A stretch of 64,000 nucleotides of DNA from a virus. Shown here in pieces: positions 1-7,901 of the stretch; the first letter of the stretch is position 1, and every line of letters starts with the position of its first letter. The position numbers and the translations under genes are program-made. The notes below the pieces were generated by a model. That model ran no database searches and was not told where the DNA came from. It saw only the letters and a program-made list of their open reading frames with translations. The stretch is from the IMG/VR virus record IMGVR_UViG_3300032288_005778, positions 18,389 to 82,388 of that record; one strand, written 5' to 3'.

Positions 1-2
1 CA

Positions 3-1370
3 GGTATTTGTTTTACTGGAGAATCTTGTCGCAGAAAGCAAAAAGAAAAATTCTACAACTCCATAGAACAGGCAAATTTAGCTATTGTCAACAATCAGCT
101 TAAAGGGTCTTTTGCCTTTGAGCAGTGTCGAACTCAGATTGATTCTAATCGCGCATTAGCTTCTTATGTCAAGTTATTGCCAGAAATAGAGCGACCCCGG
201 TGGACACAAGAATTTGGGCTACATGGTTTAATTGAGTTGCCGCAGATACAGCAAGCAGTCCTTGAACAGCCTAAGCAGTTACCCGGTTCTCGTAGTATTC
301 CTAACCCAGGGGTTGTCACCATTGATGAACAATCAGTGCAAGCAATTATCAATCCTAGCGTAAGACAACTACTGCAAGAATTAGCATCTCAGTATCCTGA
401 ATATGTGCGGATAGACGATAAATGGATTGATGAATTATGCGAGAGTTCCGCTAGACAGAAGATGAGCGATCGCGCTAACCACCACTTTAGTTTTTGGGGT
501 GAAACCCAGTCTGGTAAGTCAACATTAGCCGGTGTCATCATTAATGGAATCATTGCTTTATCTGGAAAACCATCTGTAGTGATTGGTTCAGATCCTAAGA
601 ATTTTTTAACAGCTTGGCTATGTAAATTTAGCCGTAAATTTGATGGTTTCAAAACCAGCTTAGATCAGTGGGTAACGTATGCCACGAGCGTTATAGACGC
701 AAGACAGAACGAGTTCAAGAACAACCGCAGAGGTGAAGGACTTGGTGAAATATTCCTGGTTCAGGATGAAGTTAATGTTGTTTATGGTGAAGGGAAAGGA
801 CTAGTTGGACAAGTGCCGAAAGACACAGCAATGAACCTTTGCGCTATGTGGAATTATATTATTAATTTCACTGCAGCCATGAAAATTCACGGTATCTTCA
901 TGGGACAAAACCCATTAAGCACCTACACTGGTTTTAGTCGTCCTGCGCTTAAAAATATTTGCTTTTTGGCATTGGGAAAAGTGTCTAATTATGTACTTAC
1001 TAAAATGCCAGAATTGTTAAATGTCAAATCAGAAATATCTGATTTGTTTAGTCAAGTGTGTGAACTCTTAGACAAGGAACAGGTGAGATATGCCCTGGTA
1101 ATTCCTACTCGCGGCAATCCTTTTGTAGCCTTAATTCCGGTATTTGATATTGATGCAATGGAACAGGTCAACGAACCCCAAGAAACCGCTCCTAAACAAG
1201 ATGCAGTTAACTATTACGAAATACTGATTGAGTGGATTAAAGAGTTAGAAAGATTCCCCACTAATGATGAACTAAAAGCAGCCTGGAAACAATTGACCGA
1301 GCAGGAATTAAATGATAAAGGCGTTGAGTTACTAGCAGCCAAATTAAAAGAGGAATGGGAAGATGAGTAA
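3..1370 (+). CDS. P-loop ATPase (HerA/FtsK-like), 5' end outside window
   Basis: The reading frame is open from the left edge, so the gene starts before the window; about 455 residues are visible. The TTG at 177 is not a convincing start because coding-like sequence continues upstream with no stop. A Walker A motif (GETQSGKST, nt ~500-525) and a Walker B-like strand (IFLVQDEVN, nt ~750-775) are clear, about 80 residues apart. This resembles the HerA/FtsK/VirB4-type DNA-pumping or DNA-processing ATPases of plasmids and phages. The exact role (packaging, segregation or transfer) cannot be read from the sequence. The 3' end overlaps the next gene by 8 nt, so the two are probably co-translated. 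Confidence 0.75.
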   Translation, partial: GICFTGESCRRKQKEKFYNSIEQANLAIVNNQLKGSFAFEQCRTQIDSNRALASYVKLLPEIERPRWTQEFGLHGLIELPQIQQAVLEQPKQLPGSRSIPNPGVVTIDEQSVQAIINPSVRQLLQELASQYPEYVRIDDKWIDELCESSARQKMSDRANHHFSFWGETQSGKSTLAGVIINGIIALSGKPSVVIGSDPKNFLTAWLCKFSRKFDGFKTSLDQWVTYATSVIDARQNEFKNNRRGEGLGEIFLVQDEVNVVYGEGKGLVGQVPKDTAMNLCAMWNYIINFTAAMKIHGIFMGQNPLSTYTGFSRPALKNICFLALGKVSNYVLTKMPELLNVKSEISDLFSQVCELLDKEQVRYALVIPTRGNPFVALIPVFDIDAMEQVNEPQETAPKQDAVNYYEILIEWIKELERFPTNDELKAAWKQLTEQELNDKGVELLAAKLKEEWEDE

Positions 1371-1566
1371 GAAGCTAGAAGGTTTTGTCTTAGGGTCGGA
1401 ACAGGGATTAATCCATAAAGATACTGGACTTTATGACATTATTTTCACCGCTAAAATAAAGGAAGCAAGACTGTTTAATTCAAGGCACGAAGTTGATACT
1501 TTCAAAGCATTAAGAGGATTAGATTTGATGTCATTAACCTGTTATCAAATTCGTCAACAAACATAA
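1363..1566 (+). CDS. Small hypothetical protein (67 aa)
   Basis: Overlaps the 3' end of the ATPase gene by 8 nt and has an AGAGGA ribosome binding site inside it, so it is almost certainly in the same operon. The protein has no recognisable domain; it is mixed polar/hydrophobic with no membrane segment. A strong intrinsic terminator follows 17 nt after the stop, which makes it the last gene of its transcript. Function unknown. Confidence 0.7.
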   Translation: MSKKLEGFVLGSEQGLIHKDTGLYDIIFTAKIKEARLFNSRHEVDTFKALRGLDLMSLTCYQIRQQT

Positions 1567-1582
1567 TGAATACTTTGTTAGC

Positions 1583-1615
1583 AAAAGAGTATATAATTAC
1601 TCATATACTCTTTTT
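1583..1615 (+). terminator. Intrinsic terminator after the ATPase operon
   Basis: Perfect 8-bp stem GAGTATAT/ATATACTC with an 8-nt loop, extended by A:T pairs and followed by five T on the plus strand. Confidence 0.8.
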
Positions 1616-1647
1616 AAACATTAAGAATTATCGTTATTTATGTTTGA

Positions 1648-1676
1648 TTGCTTACGCTAATATATTATCGTATAAT
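1648..1676 (+). promoter_or_regulatory. Sigma70-type promoter for the gene at 1726
   Basis: TTGCTT (-35), 17-bp spacer and TATAAT (-10), ending about 50 nt before the ATG. It lies directly after the terminator of the preceding operon. Confidence 0.55.
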
Positions 1677-1725
1677 AACAGAAGTTCACTAATTTATTTT
1701 TTAATGTTGGTTTAAAGCAAAGATT

Positions 1726-2523
1726 ATGTTTAGTCCGCAGCAAGTATTAGACTACATAAAAATGCGTGGTGGCGATGTTGAACTAAGAGATTTAAGCCAC
1801 TTTGGTAATAGCTTAATTAAAAGATTAGAAGCAGAAAGATATATCGAAATAACTGGTAGAGTAGGGCAACTCAAAGCATCTTTAATTTGCAGTAATTTTG
1901 ACAGTAAACAACAGAAAAATATTGAACCTACCAGAATCATTGTTCAACCCCAAAAGCGCACTGGGAAGACAAATCTAAAAGAACCTAAAACACCACGCAA
2001 GCAACTTAAACCCAAAAAAGAAAAGACCCCAGGGAGAAAAATTAAGTGTAAGTTTTTAAGAGAATCAATGCTAAATGAGATTAAAAAATCTGATAAGCCC
2101 ATGTCTACAGAGGACATAAGAACAGCACTGACTTTAAGTATAAGCGTAAAAAGGGTTTACTACCATTTAAAAAGTCTTGAAAAACAGAATTTAATCACCT
2201 CATTTGACTGGCATACCATCTTTTGGGTAAGTACAGAAAAAAAGGATTTACTTAATAAAGTTCCCATAAATTACGTAGCAAGAGACAAAAACAAATCTCT
2301 TGTTTTAAATGTTTTAAAAAACACAGATAAGGCATTGTCTGTGAAGGATGTTATTGCATTGTTATCCCCTAAATTGTCTGCAAATACAGTCAGAAAAATA
2401 TTGTCAATGTTTATTCAGGATGGTATTACTCAAAGCAATTCTGTTTTTAGCAACAAAAGAATTTATTATGCTTGTACTGATAATCCAAAAGCAATAACAA
2501 ATCTGCAAAGATTAAAAAAATAA
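1726..2523 (+). CDS. Multi-winged-helix DNA-binding protein (265 aa)
   Basis: Three helix-rich segments look like winged-helix units: residues ~1-55, ~105-165 (a MarR/ArsR-like pattern ending in a basic recognition helix VKRVYYHLKSLEKQNLI) and ~195-250. A Lys/Pro-rich basic linker (~65-105) separates the first from the second. The architecture suggests a DNA-binding regulator or replication accessory protein. No named family is recognised with confidence. It has its own promoter (1648-1676) and no clear ribosome binding site. Confidence 0.6.
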   Translation: MFSPQQVLDYIKMRGGDVELRDLSHFGNSLIKRLEAERYIEITGRVGQLKASLICSNFDSKQQKNIEPTRIIVQPQKRTGKTNLKEPKTPRKQLKPKKEKTPGRKIKCKFLRESMLNEIKKSDKPMSTEDIRTALTLSISVKRVYYHLKSLEKQNLITSFDWHTIFWVSTEKKDLLNKVPINYVARDKNKSLVLNVLKNTDKALSVKDVIALLSPKLSANTVRKILSMFIQDGITQSNSVFSNKRIYYACTDNPKAITNLQRLKK

Positions 2524-2576
2524 AGCTTTTTGCTCTAAATTAAGTTAAACTAAAAATAGTTTTTGAACCTACTCCC

Positions 2577-2645
2577 ATGTCAAATCAACACTCACCTGAG
2601 TATTTTTCCCATCAAAAAGATGAATTATGTAATGGGGAACTATGA
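2577..2645 (+). CDS. Possible 22-aa upstream peptide coupled to the HNH gene
   Basis: ATG at 2577 opens a 22-codon frame whose TGA overlaps the ATG of the next gene (ATGA), the usual layout of translational coupling. There is no strong ribosome binding site. It may be a leader peptide or chance. Confidence 0.3.
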   Translation: MSNQHSPEYFSHQKDELCNGEL

Positions 2646-2983
2646 AAAATACTCGGTCAAAAATAGACTACAGTAAGCGATACGGAAACCCTAAAAAGTA
2701 TCGCCAACAATGCGCGATCGCTCACAAATCAACCCACGGGTTATGCTGTTATTGTATTACCAGCAAATCAGATGAATTACATCATGCCTACTACGGCAAG
2801 GATGTCATAGGAAAATCAGTATTTCCTGTATGCTTACGTTGTCATCAAACCATCTGTCATGACCCCAAGAATTGGATTATAGACCACAAAGATCAATTGT
2901 GGAAAAATAGAAACACCACTAAATTTTTAGAAAGACTGAAATTAGGCTACAGGCTATTATATGAAGGCATAAACCTGATATAA
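2642..2983 (+). CDS. HNH-like zinc-binding nuclease-fold protein (113 aa)
   Basis: Two CxxC pairs (CCYC near residue 36; CLRC near 65) bracket the ELHHAYY segment, and CHQTICH follows. This is the Cys/His layout of small HNH/treble-clef nucleases common in phages, where the HH pair supplies the catalytic histidine. A GGGGAA ribosome binding site precedes the ATG, and a strong terminator follows the stop. It could act in DNA packaging, as a free-standing endonuclease, or only bind zinc. The fold call is better supported than catalytic activity. Confidence 0.6.
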   Translation: MKNTRSKIDYSKRYGNPKKYRQQCAIAHKSTHGLCCYCITSKSDELHHAYYGKDVIGKSVFPVCLRCHQTICHDPKNWIIDHKDQLWKNRNTTKFLERLKLGYRLLYEGINLI

Positions 2984-3007
2984 TATCAATGTGTAATAAG
3001 ACCCCAG

Positions 3008-3037
3008 GATGGGAGCGCAGTTTCCCATCTTTTTTTG
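3008..3037 (+). terminator. Intrinsic terminator after the HNH-like gene
   Basis: 7-bp stem GATGGGA/TCCCATC followed by an uninterrupted run of eight T. Confidence 0.85.
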
Positions 3038-3105
3038 TTGCACACATTAATAAAAATAAATGGTATAATAAAAAAGTCTTTTGGCTGTTACCCTGTTGCG
3101 TAATT

Positions 3106-3131
3106 ACTCGCGTTTCCTCCGCGAGTTTTTT
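3106..3131 (+). terminator. Second terminator-like hairpin, possible attenuator before 3157
   Basis: ACTCGCG/CGCGAGT stem with a 7-nt loop and a T-run, 25 nt upstream of the next ATG. It lies after a candidate -10 (TATAAT, 3063-3068), so it could attenuate the downstream membrane-protein gene or back up the terminator at 3008-3037. Confidence 0.55.
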
Positions 3132-3156
3132 GTTTCTCATCTAGTAGAGGTAATTT

Positions 3157-3963
3157 ATGAAAAAAGATAATTTATTAATACAATTGATAGCCCTGTCGTT
3201 AATGTTACAAACAGCAATACATTCTGATCACAGAATCGCTCAAAAAACAATTGCAGCAAACGAGTCATACCTAATCAAAACTCAAGCACCTGTTTCTCAA
3301 AAAACAGAAGCTGAGAAAAAAGAAGATCACCATGAACTTCATGATGCACTAAGATCCCTTGACATCATCAAAGCCCTAATAATTCTTTCTGGGTGTATTT
3401 TTACAGCCATTGTATCGATGATGAGTGAGGCTTTGGTCAAGCGAGTTATTGAGCAAATTAAAAATATTGTTACTGAAGTTGTTGGTAGTCAGCAGATGTT
3501 TAATAACATATCTTCCTTAGAAATTGCAGAGATAAACGCAATGATGGAAAGGATTAGGTATGACTTAAAAGCAGTCAGGATATCTTTGTTTAAATTCCAT
3601 CTAGACAATCATTCTATATTTTTAGAAGTAGCATCTAGTGGCAAACATTCAATGTCTAGTCGCCCGCCGATTTCTAGGCATTTTTTTGATAGTGCCATTA
3701 AACCTATGATTGACAATAAAATTTCCTACTCTTACTGCGGTAGTGAAGGTGAAGTTTGTTCCACTTGGTTAAGCAGTAGAGACACAGGACGTTATGCTAT
3801 ATATTTATTTTATTATAAAGAAAATTTTGCTGGATTTATATTAATTGAATGGAGTAAATCTTTCTTTGAAAATTGGTTTTTTAATGAAGACATGGGAAAA
3901 TGCGAACCACAATTAAAGATGCTATCTACTATGATCGGTGAAGCGATAAAGGACAAAAATTAA
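3157..3963 (+). CDS. Membrane-anchored protein with a C-terminal GAF-like alpha/beta domain
   Basis: 268 aa. Residues ~5-22 form a hydrophobic N-terminal segment (signal or anchor), and ~68-90 (IIKALIILSGCIFTAIVSMM) form a membrane helix. From ~115 onward the protein is an alpha/beta domain resembling a GAF-like sensor fold. It shares the order of motifs and the signature V-C-x-x-W-L-x-x-R-x-T-x-x-Y with the protein at 16660-17340, so the two are paralogues. GAGG precedes the ATG. Role unknown: possibilities are a membrane sensor, superinfection exclusion or a lysis accessory. Confidence 0.55.
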   Translation: MKKDNLLIQLIALSLMLQTAIHSDHRIAQKTIAANESYLIKTQAPVSQKTEAEKKEDHHELHDALRSLDIIKALIILSGCIFTAIVSMMSEALVKRVIEQIKNIVTEVVGSQQMFNNISSLEIAEINAMMERIRYDLKAVRISLFKFHLDNHSIFLEVASSGKHSMSSRPPISRHFFDSAIKPMIDNKISYSYCGSEGEVCSTWLSSRDTGRYAIYLFYYKENFAGFILIEWSKSFFENWFFNEDMGKCEPQLKMLSTMIGEAIKDKN

Positions 3964-4031
3964 ACTGTTGTAAAACCCTGGCAATGCACAATGAATTAAA
4001 GAGTAAAGTGAGCAACTACCAGGGTAAATAT

Positions 4032-5168
4032 TTAATCTCTTATTTGCACAGGCATAGTTAAATATGTCATTTTTAATCCACTTAACGGAGTAAAAATAAC
4101 TGGTTGCAACCGATGATTTAAGTGAATTTGAATCTCTGCTGAGGATAACTCTTTAAGTCCTTCTAAGAGATATTTAACATTAAACCCAACTTCAATATCA
4201 GTACCAGAAACTTGGGCTGGTATTGACTCTACAGCACTACCCACATCTTGAGTTTCGCAAGACAAGATTACCAGTTGATCGCTTTGATCTAAAGACAGCT
4301 TGACAATATTATTTTTCTGACTAGCTAACACAGAAATCCGTTCTAAGGTGCTAATAAATTGTTTTCTGTCTATTGTTACTTCCCGCTCAAATTGCCTGGG
4401 AATTAATTGATTATAAGCAGGGTAATAGCCTTCTAATGTGCGGCTAGTTAATCTTTGGCTTCCCCGCACAAATACTACTTGCGCCGGATCTATGTAAATC
4501 TCAACCCGCTCAGATGCAGAACCCTGGCTTAACATTTTTTGCAGTTCTCGCAACGCTTTAGCGGGAACTGTCACCTCTGATTCTTGGCTTTCATTTGACT
4601 CACGACTGGTTTCCACTACCGCTAATCTGTGTCCATCGGTAGAGGCAAATTCTATACCATCTTGTCTCAAGAAAAAATGCACACCGGTGAGAACCTGTTT
4701 GGTTTCATCAGAACTAGTAGCAAATAAAGTACGTTGCAATCCATCGCTAAGTACCGAAGCAGAAACTTCAATTGGTTCTACCTCGTGAACTGTTGGCAAC
4801 TCAGGAAACTCATCGGCACTCATAGCACGGACTTGATAGCGACCGCTTTTAGGCTTTAAGGTGACGGTAATGCCACCGCCTTCTTCATCAGTGCTACTGA
4901 TTGTAATGTCACCCTGGGGTAACTTAGAAACAATATCTAAAAGTAGTTTAGAGGGTATGGTAATTTCACCACCCTCTGACACCTGAGCATCAAAAGCAGT
5001 ACAAATACCTAAGCTTAAATCAAAGGAAGTTAATTCCACTTGATCAGTGTCGCTATTAGCCTTTAATAAAATATTAGCAAGTACCGGATGAGTTGGGCGT
5101 GAAGGAACAGCGCGACTAGCCAAAGAAAGATTGGCGTTAAGTTCAGATTGAGAGCAAATTAATTTCAT
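4032..5168 (-). CDS. dnaN: DNA polymerase III beta subunit (sliding clamp)
   Basis: 378 aa, the normal length of a bacterial beta clamp. The N-terminus (MKLICSQSELNANLSLASRA) and the three repeated clamp domains are typical. It includes the conserved ADEFPELP segment, TDGHRLAVVE near residue ~178 and the C-terminal TMPVQIRD. It encircles DNA and tethers the polymerase. A cyanobacterial host has its own clamp, so an element-borne copy implies replication by a clamp-dependent polymerase with a dedicated or competing clamp. It is divergently arranged with the thymidylate synthase-like gene, across an AT-rich palindrome. Confidence 0.95.
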   Translation of the reverse strand: MKLICSQSELNANLSLASRAVPSRPTHPVLANILLKANSDTDQVELTSFDLSLGICTAFDAQVSEGGEITIPSKLLLDIVSKLPQGDITISSTDEEGGGITVTLKPKSGRYQVRAMSADEFPELPTVHEVEPIEVSASVLSDGLQRTLFATSSDETKQVLTGVHFFLRQDGIEFASTDGHRLAVVETSRESNESQESEVTVPAKALRELQKMLSQGSASERVEIYIDPAQVVFVRGSQRLTSRTLEGYYPAYNQLIPRQFEREVTIDRKQFISTLERISVLASQKNNIVKLSLDQSDQLVILSCETQDVGSAVESIPAQVSGTDIEVGFNVKYLLEGLKELSSAEIQIHLNHRLQPVIFTPLSGLKMTYLTMPVQIRD

Positions 5169-5190
5169 AATCCGTGGGAATGTTACTCGT

Positions 5191-5220
5191 ATTAATATTA
5201 TATTTAATAATAATATTAAT
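5191..5220. promoter_or_regulatory. Perfect AT palindrome between dnaN and the ThyA-like gene
   Basis: ATTAATATTA, a 10-nt spacer and TAATATTAAT form a perfect inverted repeat in the divergent intergenic region. It could be an operator or part of the dnaN promoter. Confidence 0.4.
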
Positions 5221-5296
5221 TGATTAGTTTGTCAACAATGCTCTTGTTTTGTGGTATTATTTTTATAGAAATTAATAACTAAAATTAGTAAAAACT

Positions 5297-6742
5297 ATGA
5301 CTGAAAAACCAGGGGAATACACAGCCAAATACAAGCCAACTCAATTAATTCAAGGGACTGGACAAACTGCATTAATAACAGGATGGACTATCAAAGAAGC
5401 AGTTCAAAAACATTTAAGCAACCATGAATATGCAGTTATTGGGCAACTATACTCACCCACTAGAGGGATTAATTTAATAATTCGGAATCTGCTATTAAAT
5501 CCCCATGTTAGATACTTGGTAATTCTCAATGGAACTAAGGAAGACAAAAACGCAGGTGGCTGTCAATGTTTAGCCGACTTTTTTCGTCATGGTTTCAATA
5601 AAGGTATTAGTGATATTGGTAGAAAAACCTGGGTAATTTCTTCTTCTATTACTGGTTATATTGACATTGAGATTGATATTAATGTTTTAGAAAAATTGCG
5701 TGAGTCTGTAGAAATCAAGGAAGTACAATCAATAGCCCAAGCTGTTAAAGCGGTCAAAGATTATGCCAACAAAAAAACCGCTGCACCTTGGGGAATGCCC
5801 TTAGAATTTCCCATGAGTACAATTGAATCAAATACCCTACCAGGACCTCTCTATGGTCACAGAATAGAGGGTAAAACCATTGCGGAAACCTGGGTAAAAA
5901 TCATCCATAGAATTAAAACAACCGGGGTGATCCGACCCACTAGCCATGATGGAACGTGGCAGGAATTGATAGATTTAATGGCAATTATTACCAATGAACC
6001 TGATGATTTTTACTTTCCTGAACCCAACTATTTGCCAGTAGATAGAAGTTTTTTGCAAGAATATATTTCTCAGATATTAGAGGACGCGCCTAGTCAAGAA
6101 GGGATAAAATACACCTATGGACAAAGGTTACGTTCCTGGTTTGGTAAAGACCAGGTTCAACAAGTAATTGATAAGCTAACCCATGACATTAATTCTGCCA
6201 GGGCTGTAATGTCTCTGTGGGATACCAAGGAAGACCACGATGAATCTAACCCCCCATGTTTAAATCATATTTGGGTAAGGGTAGTCAACGGTGAACTATC
6301 TTTAACTGCAGCCTTCCGTAGTAATGATATGTTCTCAGCATGGCCAGCCAATGCCATGGGTTTAAGGTCTTTGCAGAAATATATTTATAGTGTTTTATTA
6401 AGTTCCCACCAATCCCTCAAACTAGGTCCATTGATTACCATTAGTCAGAGCGCTCATATTTATGATGATTGTTTTGAGAATGTCAGCAAGGTAATCTCAT
6501 CTCAGTATAGTAAGATTGCCAAAAACCAGGATTACTGTGATCCTGTGGGGAATTTTATTATTAGCAATCAAGAGGGTAAGGTCGTGGTTGAGCATACCAC
6601 CCCTGGCTCGGGAGAGGTGGTTAATTGTTATTCAAATAAGTCCGCTTATAGGGTGTCACAGGAAATAATGAGAGATTGTCCAGGACTACAAAACTCCCAT
6701 GCCATGTATTTGGGATGGGAGTTGTGTAAGTTAAAGTATTAA
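5297..6742 (+). CDS. Thymidylate synthase-like protein with N-terminal MtrA-like (DUF4346) domain
   Basis: 481 aa. Residues ~20-110 (ALITGWTIKEAVQKHL...AVIGQLYSPTRGIN...) match the MtrA-like DUF4346 module of cyanobacteria. Residues ~265-480 carry ThyA signatures: NPPCLNH with the candidate nucleophile Cys321, then AFRSNDMFSAWPANAMGL, the arginine/phosphate and asparagine motif of ThyA (Arg341, Ser342, Asp344, Asn352). The expected reaction is dUMP to dTMP with a methylene-folate cofactor. The MtrA-like domain may help bind a pterin cofactor (inference). No ribosome binding site is obvious. A 26-bp palindrome follows the stop. Confidence 0.7.
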   Translation: MTEKPGEYTAKYKPTQLIQGTGQTALITGWTIKEAVQKHLSNHEYAVIGQLYSPTRGINLIIRNLLLNPHVRYLVILNGTKEDKNAGGCQCLADFFRHGFNKGISDIGRKTWVISSSITGYIDIEIDINVLEKLRESVEIKEVQSIAQAVKAVKDYANKKTAAPWGMPLEFPMSTIESNTLPGPLYGHRIEGKTIAETWVKIIHRIKTTGVIRPTSHDGTWQELIDLMAIITNEPDDFYFPEPNYLPVDRSFLQEYISQILEDAPSQEGIKYTYGQRLRSWFGKDQVQQVIDKLTHDINSARAVMSLWDTKEDHDESNPPCLNHIWVRVVNGELSLTAAFRSNDMFSAWPANAMGLRSLQKYIYSVLLSSHQSLKLGPLITISQSAHIYDDCFENVSKVISSQYSKIAKNQDYCDPVGNFIISNQEGKVVVEHTTPGSGEVVNCYSNKSAYRVSQEIMRDCPGLQNSHAMYLGWELCKLKY

Positions 6743-6814
6743 ATTGTGCTTCATTTCGTTTCAACCATCCTCAGTCTCTAGGCCCAGTTGCAAAGGCTGT
6801 GCCGATATAATTAA

Positions 6815-6840
6815 AACAATAATGCGATCGCATTATTGTT
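6815..6840. terminator. 26-bp perfect palindrome centred on HIP1 between convergent genes
   Basis: AACAATAATGCGA and its exact complement meet at a GCGATCGC core. It lies between the ThyA-like stop (6742) and overlaps the stop of the minus-strand gene (6839). The position suggests a bidirectional terminator, but T-runs are poor. Confidence 0.4.
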
Positions 6841-7177
6841 AGGCAATTATCCAGTTATCGTCATTAATGACAATTACTTCGTTATAGAAACCCTGTATAA
6901 TGCAATCTCTTATTTCTACTTTGAATTGAGTACCAACTGGCAACCATTCAAGCTTTAACCCCTCTGTGTCGCCACTGAAGCTAAAGATTCCTATTCCAGT
7001 TAGTAGATCGTGAACTGCCTCGTATTGCGCGGGTCCATTACTTTCTATTAAGTTGATTAATTCAGGGAGAAAAAGCAATCGCAAATCTTTATGTGCGGTG
7101 TACCAACCTTCAATCTCGAAACTCTTGGCTAAAACAACGCCAACCTTGTCATCTTTTATTAGTTTTCTGATTTCCAT
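6839..7177 (-). CDS. Hypothetical protein (112 aa) downstream of the TnpB/array locus
   Basis: Starts at ATG 7177 with GCAGGAG just upstream. The 5' leader holds a diverged copy of the locus repeat (about 7203-7239), and its 3' flank matches the leader of the next upstream gene (7872), so the two leaders were duplicated. The protein is mixed alpha/beta and acidic, with no recognised domain. Probably the last gene of a minus-strand operon with the 7243-7872 gene and tnpB. Confidence 0.65.
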   Translation of the reverse strand: MEIRKLIKDDKVGVVLAKSFEIEGWYTAHKDLRLLFLPELINLIESNGPAQYEAVHDLLTGIGIFSFSGDTEGLKLEWLPVGTQFKVEIRDCIIQGFYNEVIVINDDNWIIA

Positions 7178-7202
7178 TTTTCTCCTGCCTTGCCTTGCAA
7201 TT

Positions 7203-7239
7203 CTTGCAATTAACCCAGTTCTCCAAAGTCAGCCTGCTT
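7203..7239 (-). repeat. Degenerate copy of the 37-bp repeat in the leader of the 112-aa gene
   Basis: The first ~19 nt (plus strand CTTGCAATTAACCCAGTTC) match the array repeat exactly and the rest has decayed. The flank towards the gene start (AATTGCAAGGCAAGGCA on the minus strand) is shared with the copy at 7902-7938. Confidence 0.6.
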
Positions 7240-7242
7240 CAG

Positions 7243-7872
7243 TCATCCCCAATACCCTGCTGCTATCTCTAAAGCTTTTATTAGTTTTAGCTGCTTTAGG
7301 ATTTCTATCTCCCAGTCATCAACCACCTGAATATTTGGTACTACAAGCTGGTCTAAAACATACTTAAACTTATCCGACCAACTACTAAAATTATAAAAGT
7401 CAGCAGACGTACTGAGTTTTCCTATCGTTGCATTTTGTTCAACTAACCTCTTGAGCCTTTCTTGGAGCGTGAAAGACTGTAAATTCACTTTATGATGCAA
7501 ACTAGCAAGTAGCTGATAGTTATCAACCTCTACCTCTTTAATTTTCTGTGCTATCAACACCTCTTGCTCACAAAAGTATCCCACTGTGCCATCCTCATGT
7601 TGCACGGTAACTGTATCTTGGTTTGGGTGCATACTAGGTCTACAGAGAATATACACTTCCGCTCCAAACCATTTTTGTTTAGTCCCTTGAATTATGGGAC
7701 TTACAACCCCAACTGGCAGGTTAAACTTCAGTGGAACTTTGTTACTCTCCAGCCATTCAGCGTCAACTTCTATTAAAGAATGCAAATCGTCTGTTTTTTG
7801 CTTATTGCAATTCTTGCAATTAACCCAGTTCCCCAAGGTCGGTTTCACCGTTATTAGTTTTGATTCGCTCAT
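7243..7872 (-). CDS. Hypothetical zinc-ribbon-start protein (209 aa) carrying a repeat copy in frame
   Basis: The start is placed at ATG 7872 (MSESKLITVKP) because AGAGGAG lies 8 nt upstream; an ATG 36 nt earlier lacks this. Near the N-terminus NWVNCKNC gives a CxxC pair encoded by a two-mismatch copy of the 37-bp repeat (7813-7849). The rest has two beta-rich stretches and a helical C-terminal third. No family recognised. Its placement directly behind the repeat array and tnpB suggests either a partner of that locus or a gene that captured the repeat. Confidence 0.6.
   Translation of the reverse strand: MSESKLITVKPTLGNWVNCKNCNKQKTDDLHSLIEVDAEWLESNKVPLKFNLPVGVVSPIIQGTKQKWFGAEVYILCRPSMHPNQDTVTVQHEDGTVGYFCEQEVLIAQKIKEVEVDNYQLLASLHHKVNLQSFTLQERLKRLVEQNATIGKLSTSADFYNFSSWSDKFKYVLDQLVVPNIQVVDDWEIEILKQLKLIKALEIAAGYWG
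7813..7849 (-). repeat. Two-mismatch copy of the 37-bp repeat inside a coding sequence
   Basis: Differs from the array consensus only at two adjacent positions. It is read in frame as VKPTLGNWVNCK near the start of the 209-aa protein. Confidence 0.75.
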
Positions 7873-7901
7873 AAATTCTCCTCTTGCCTTGCCTTGCAAT
7901 T

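Noticed and set aside
3970-4026. ACCCTGG/CCAGGGT pair between 3963 and dnaN as a terminator
   Set aside because: Loop of nearly 40 nt and no T-run; too weak.
7053-7367. Plus-strand 104-aa frame
   Set aside because: Antisense to two better supported minus-strand genes and their leader.
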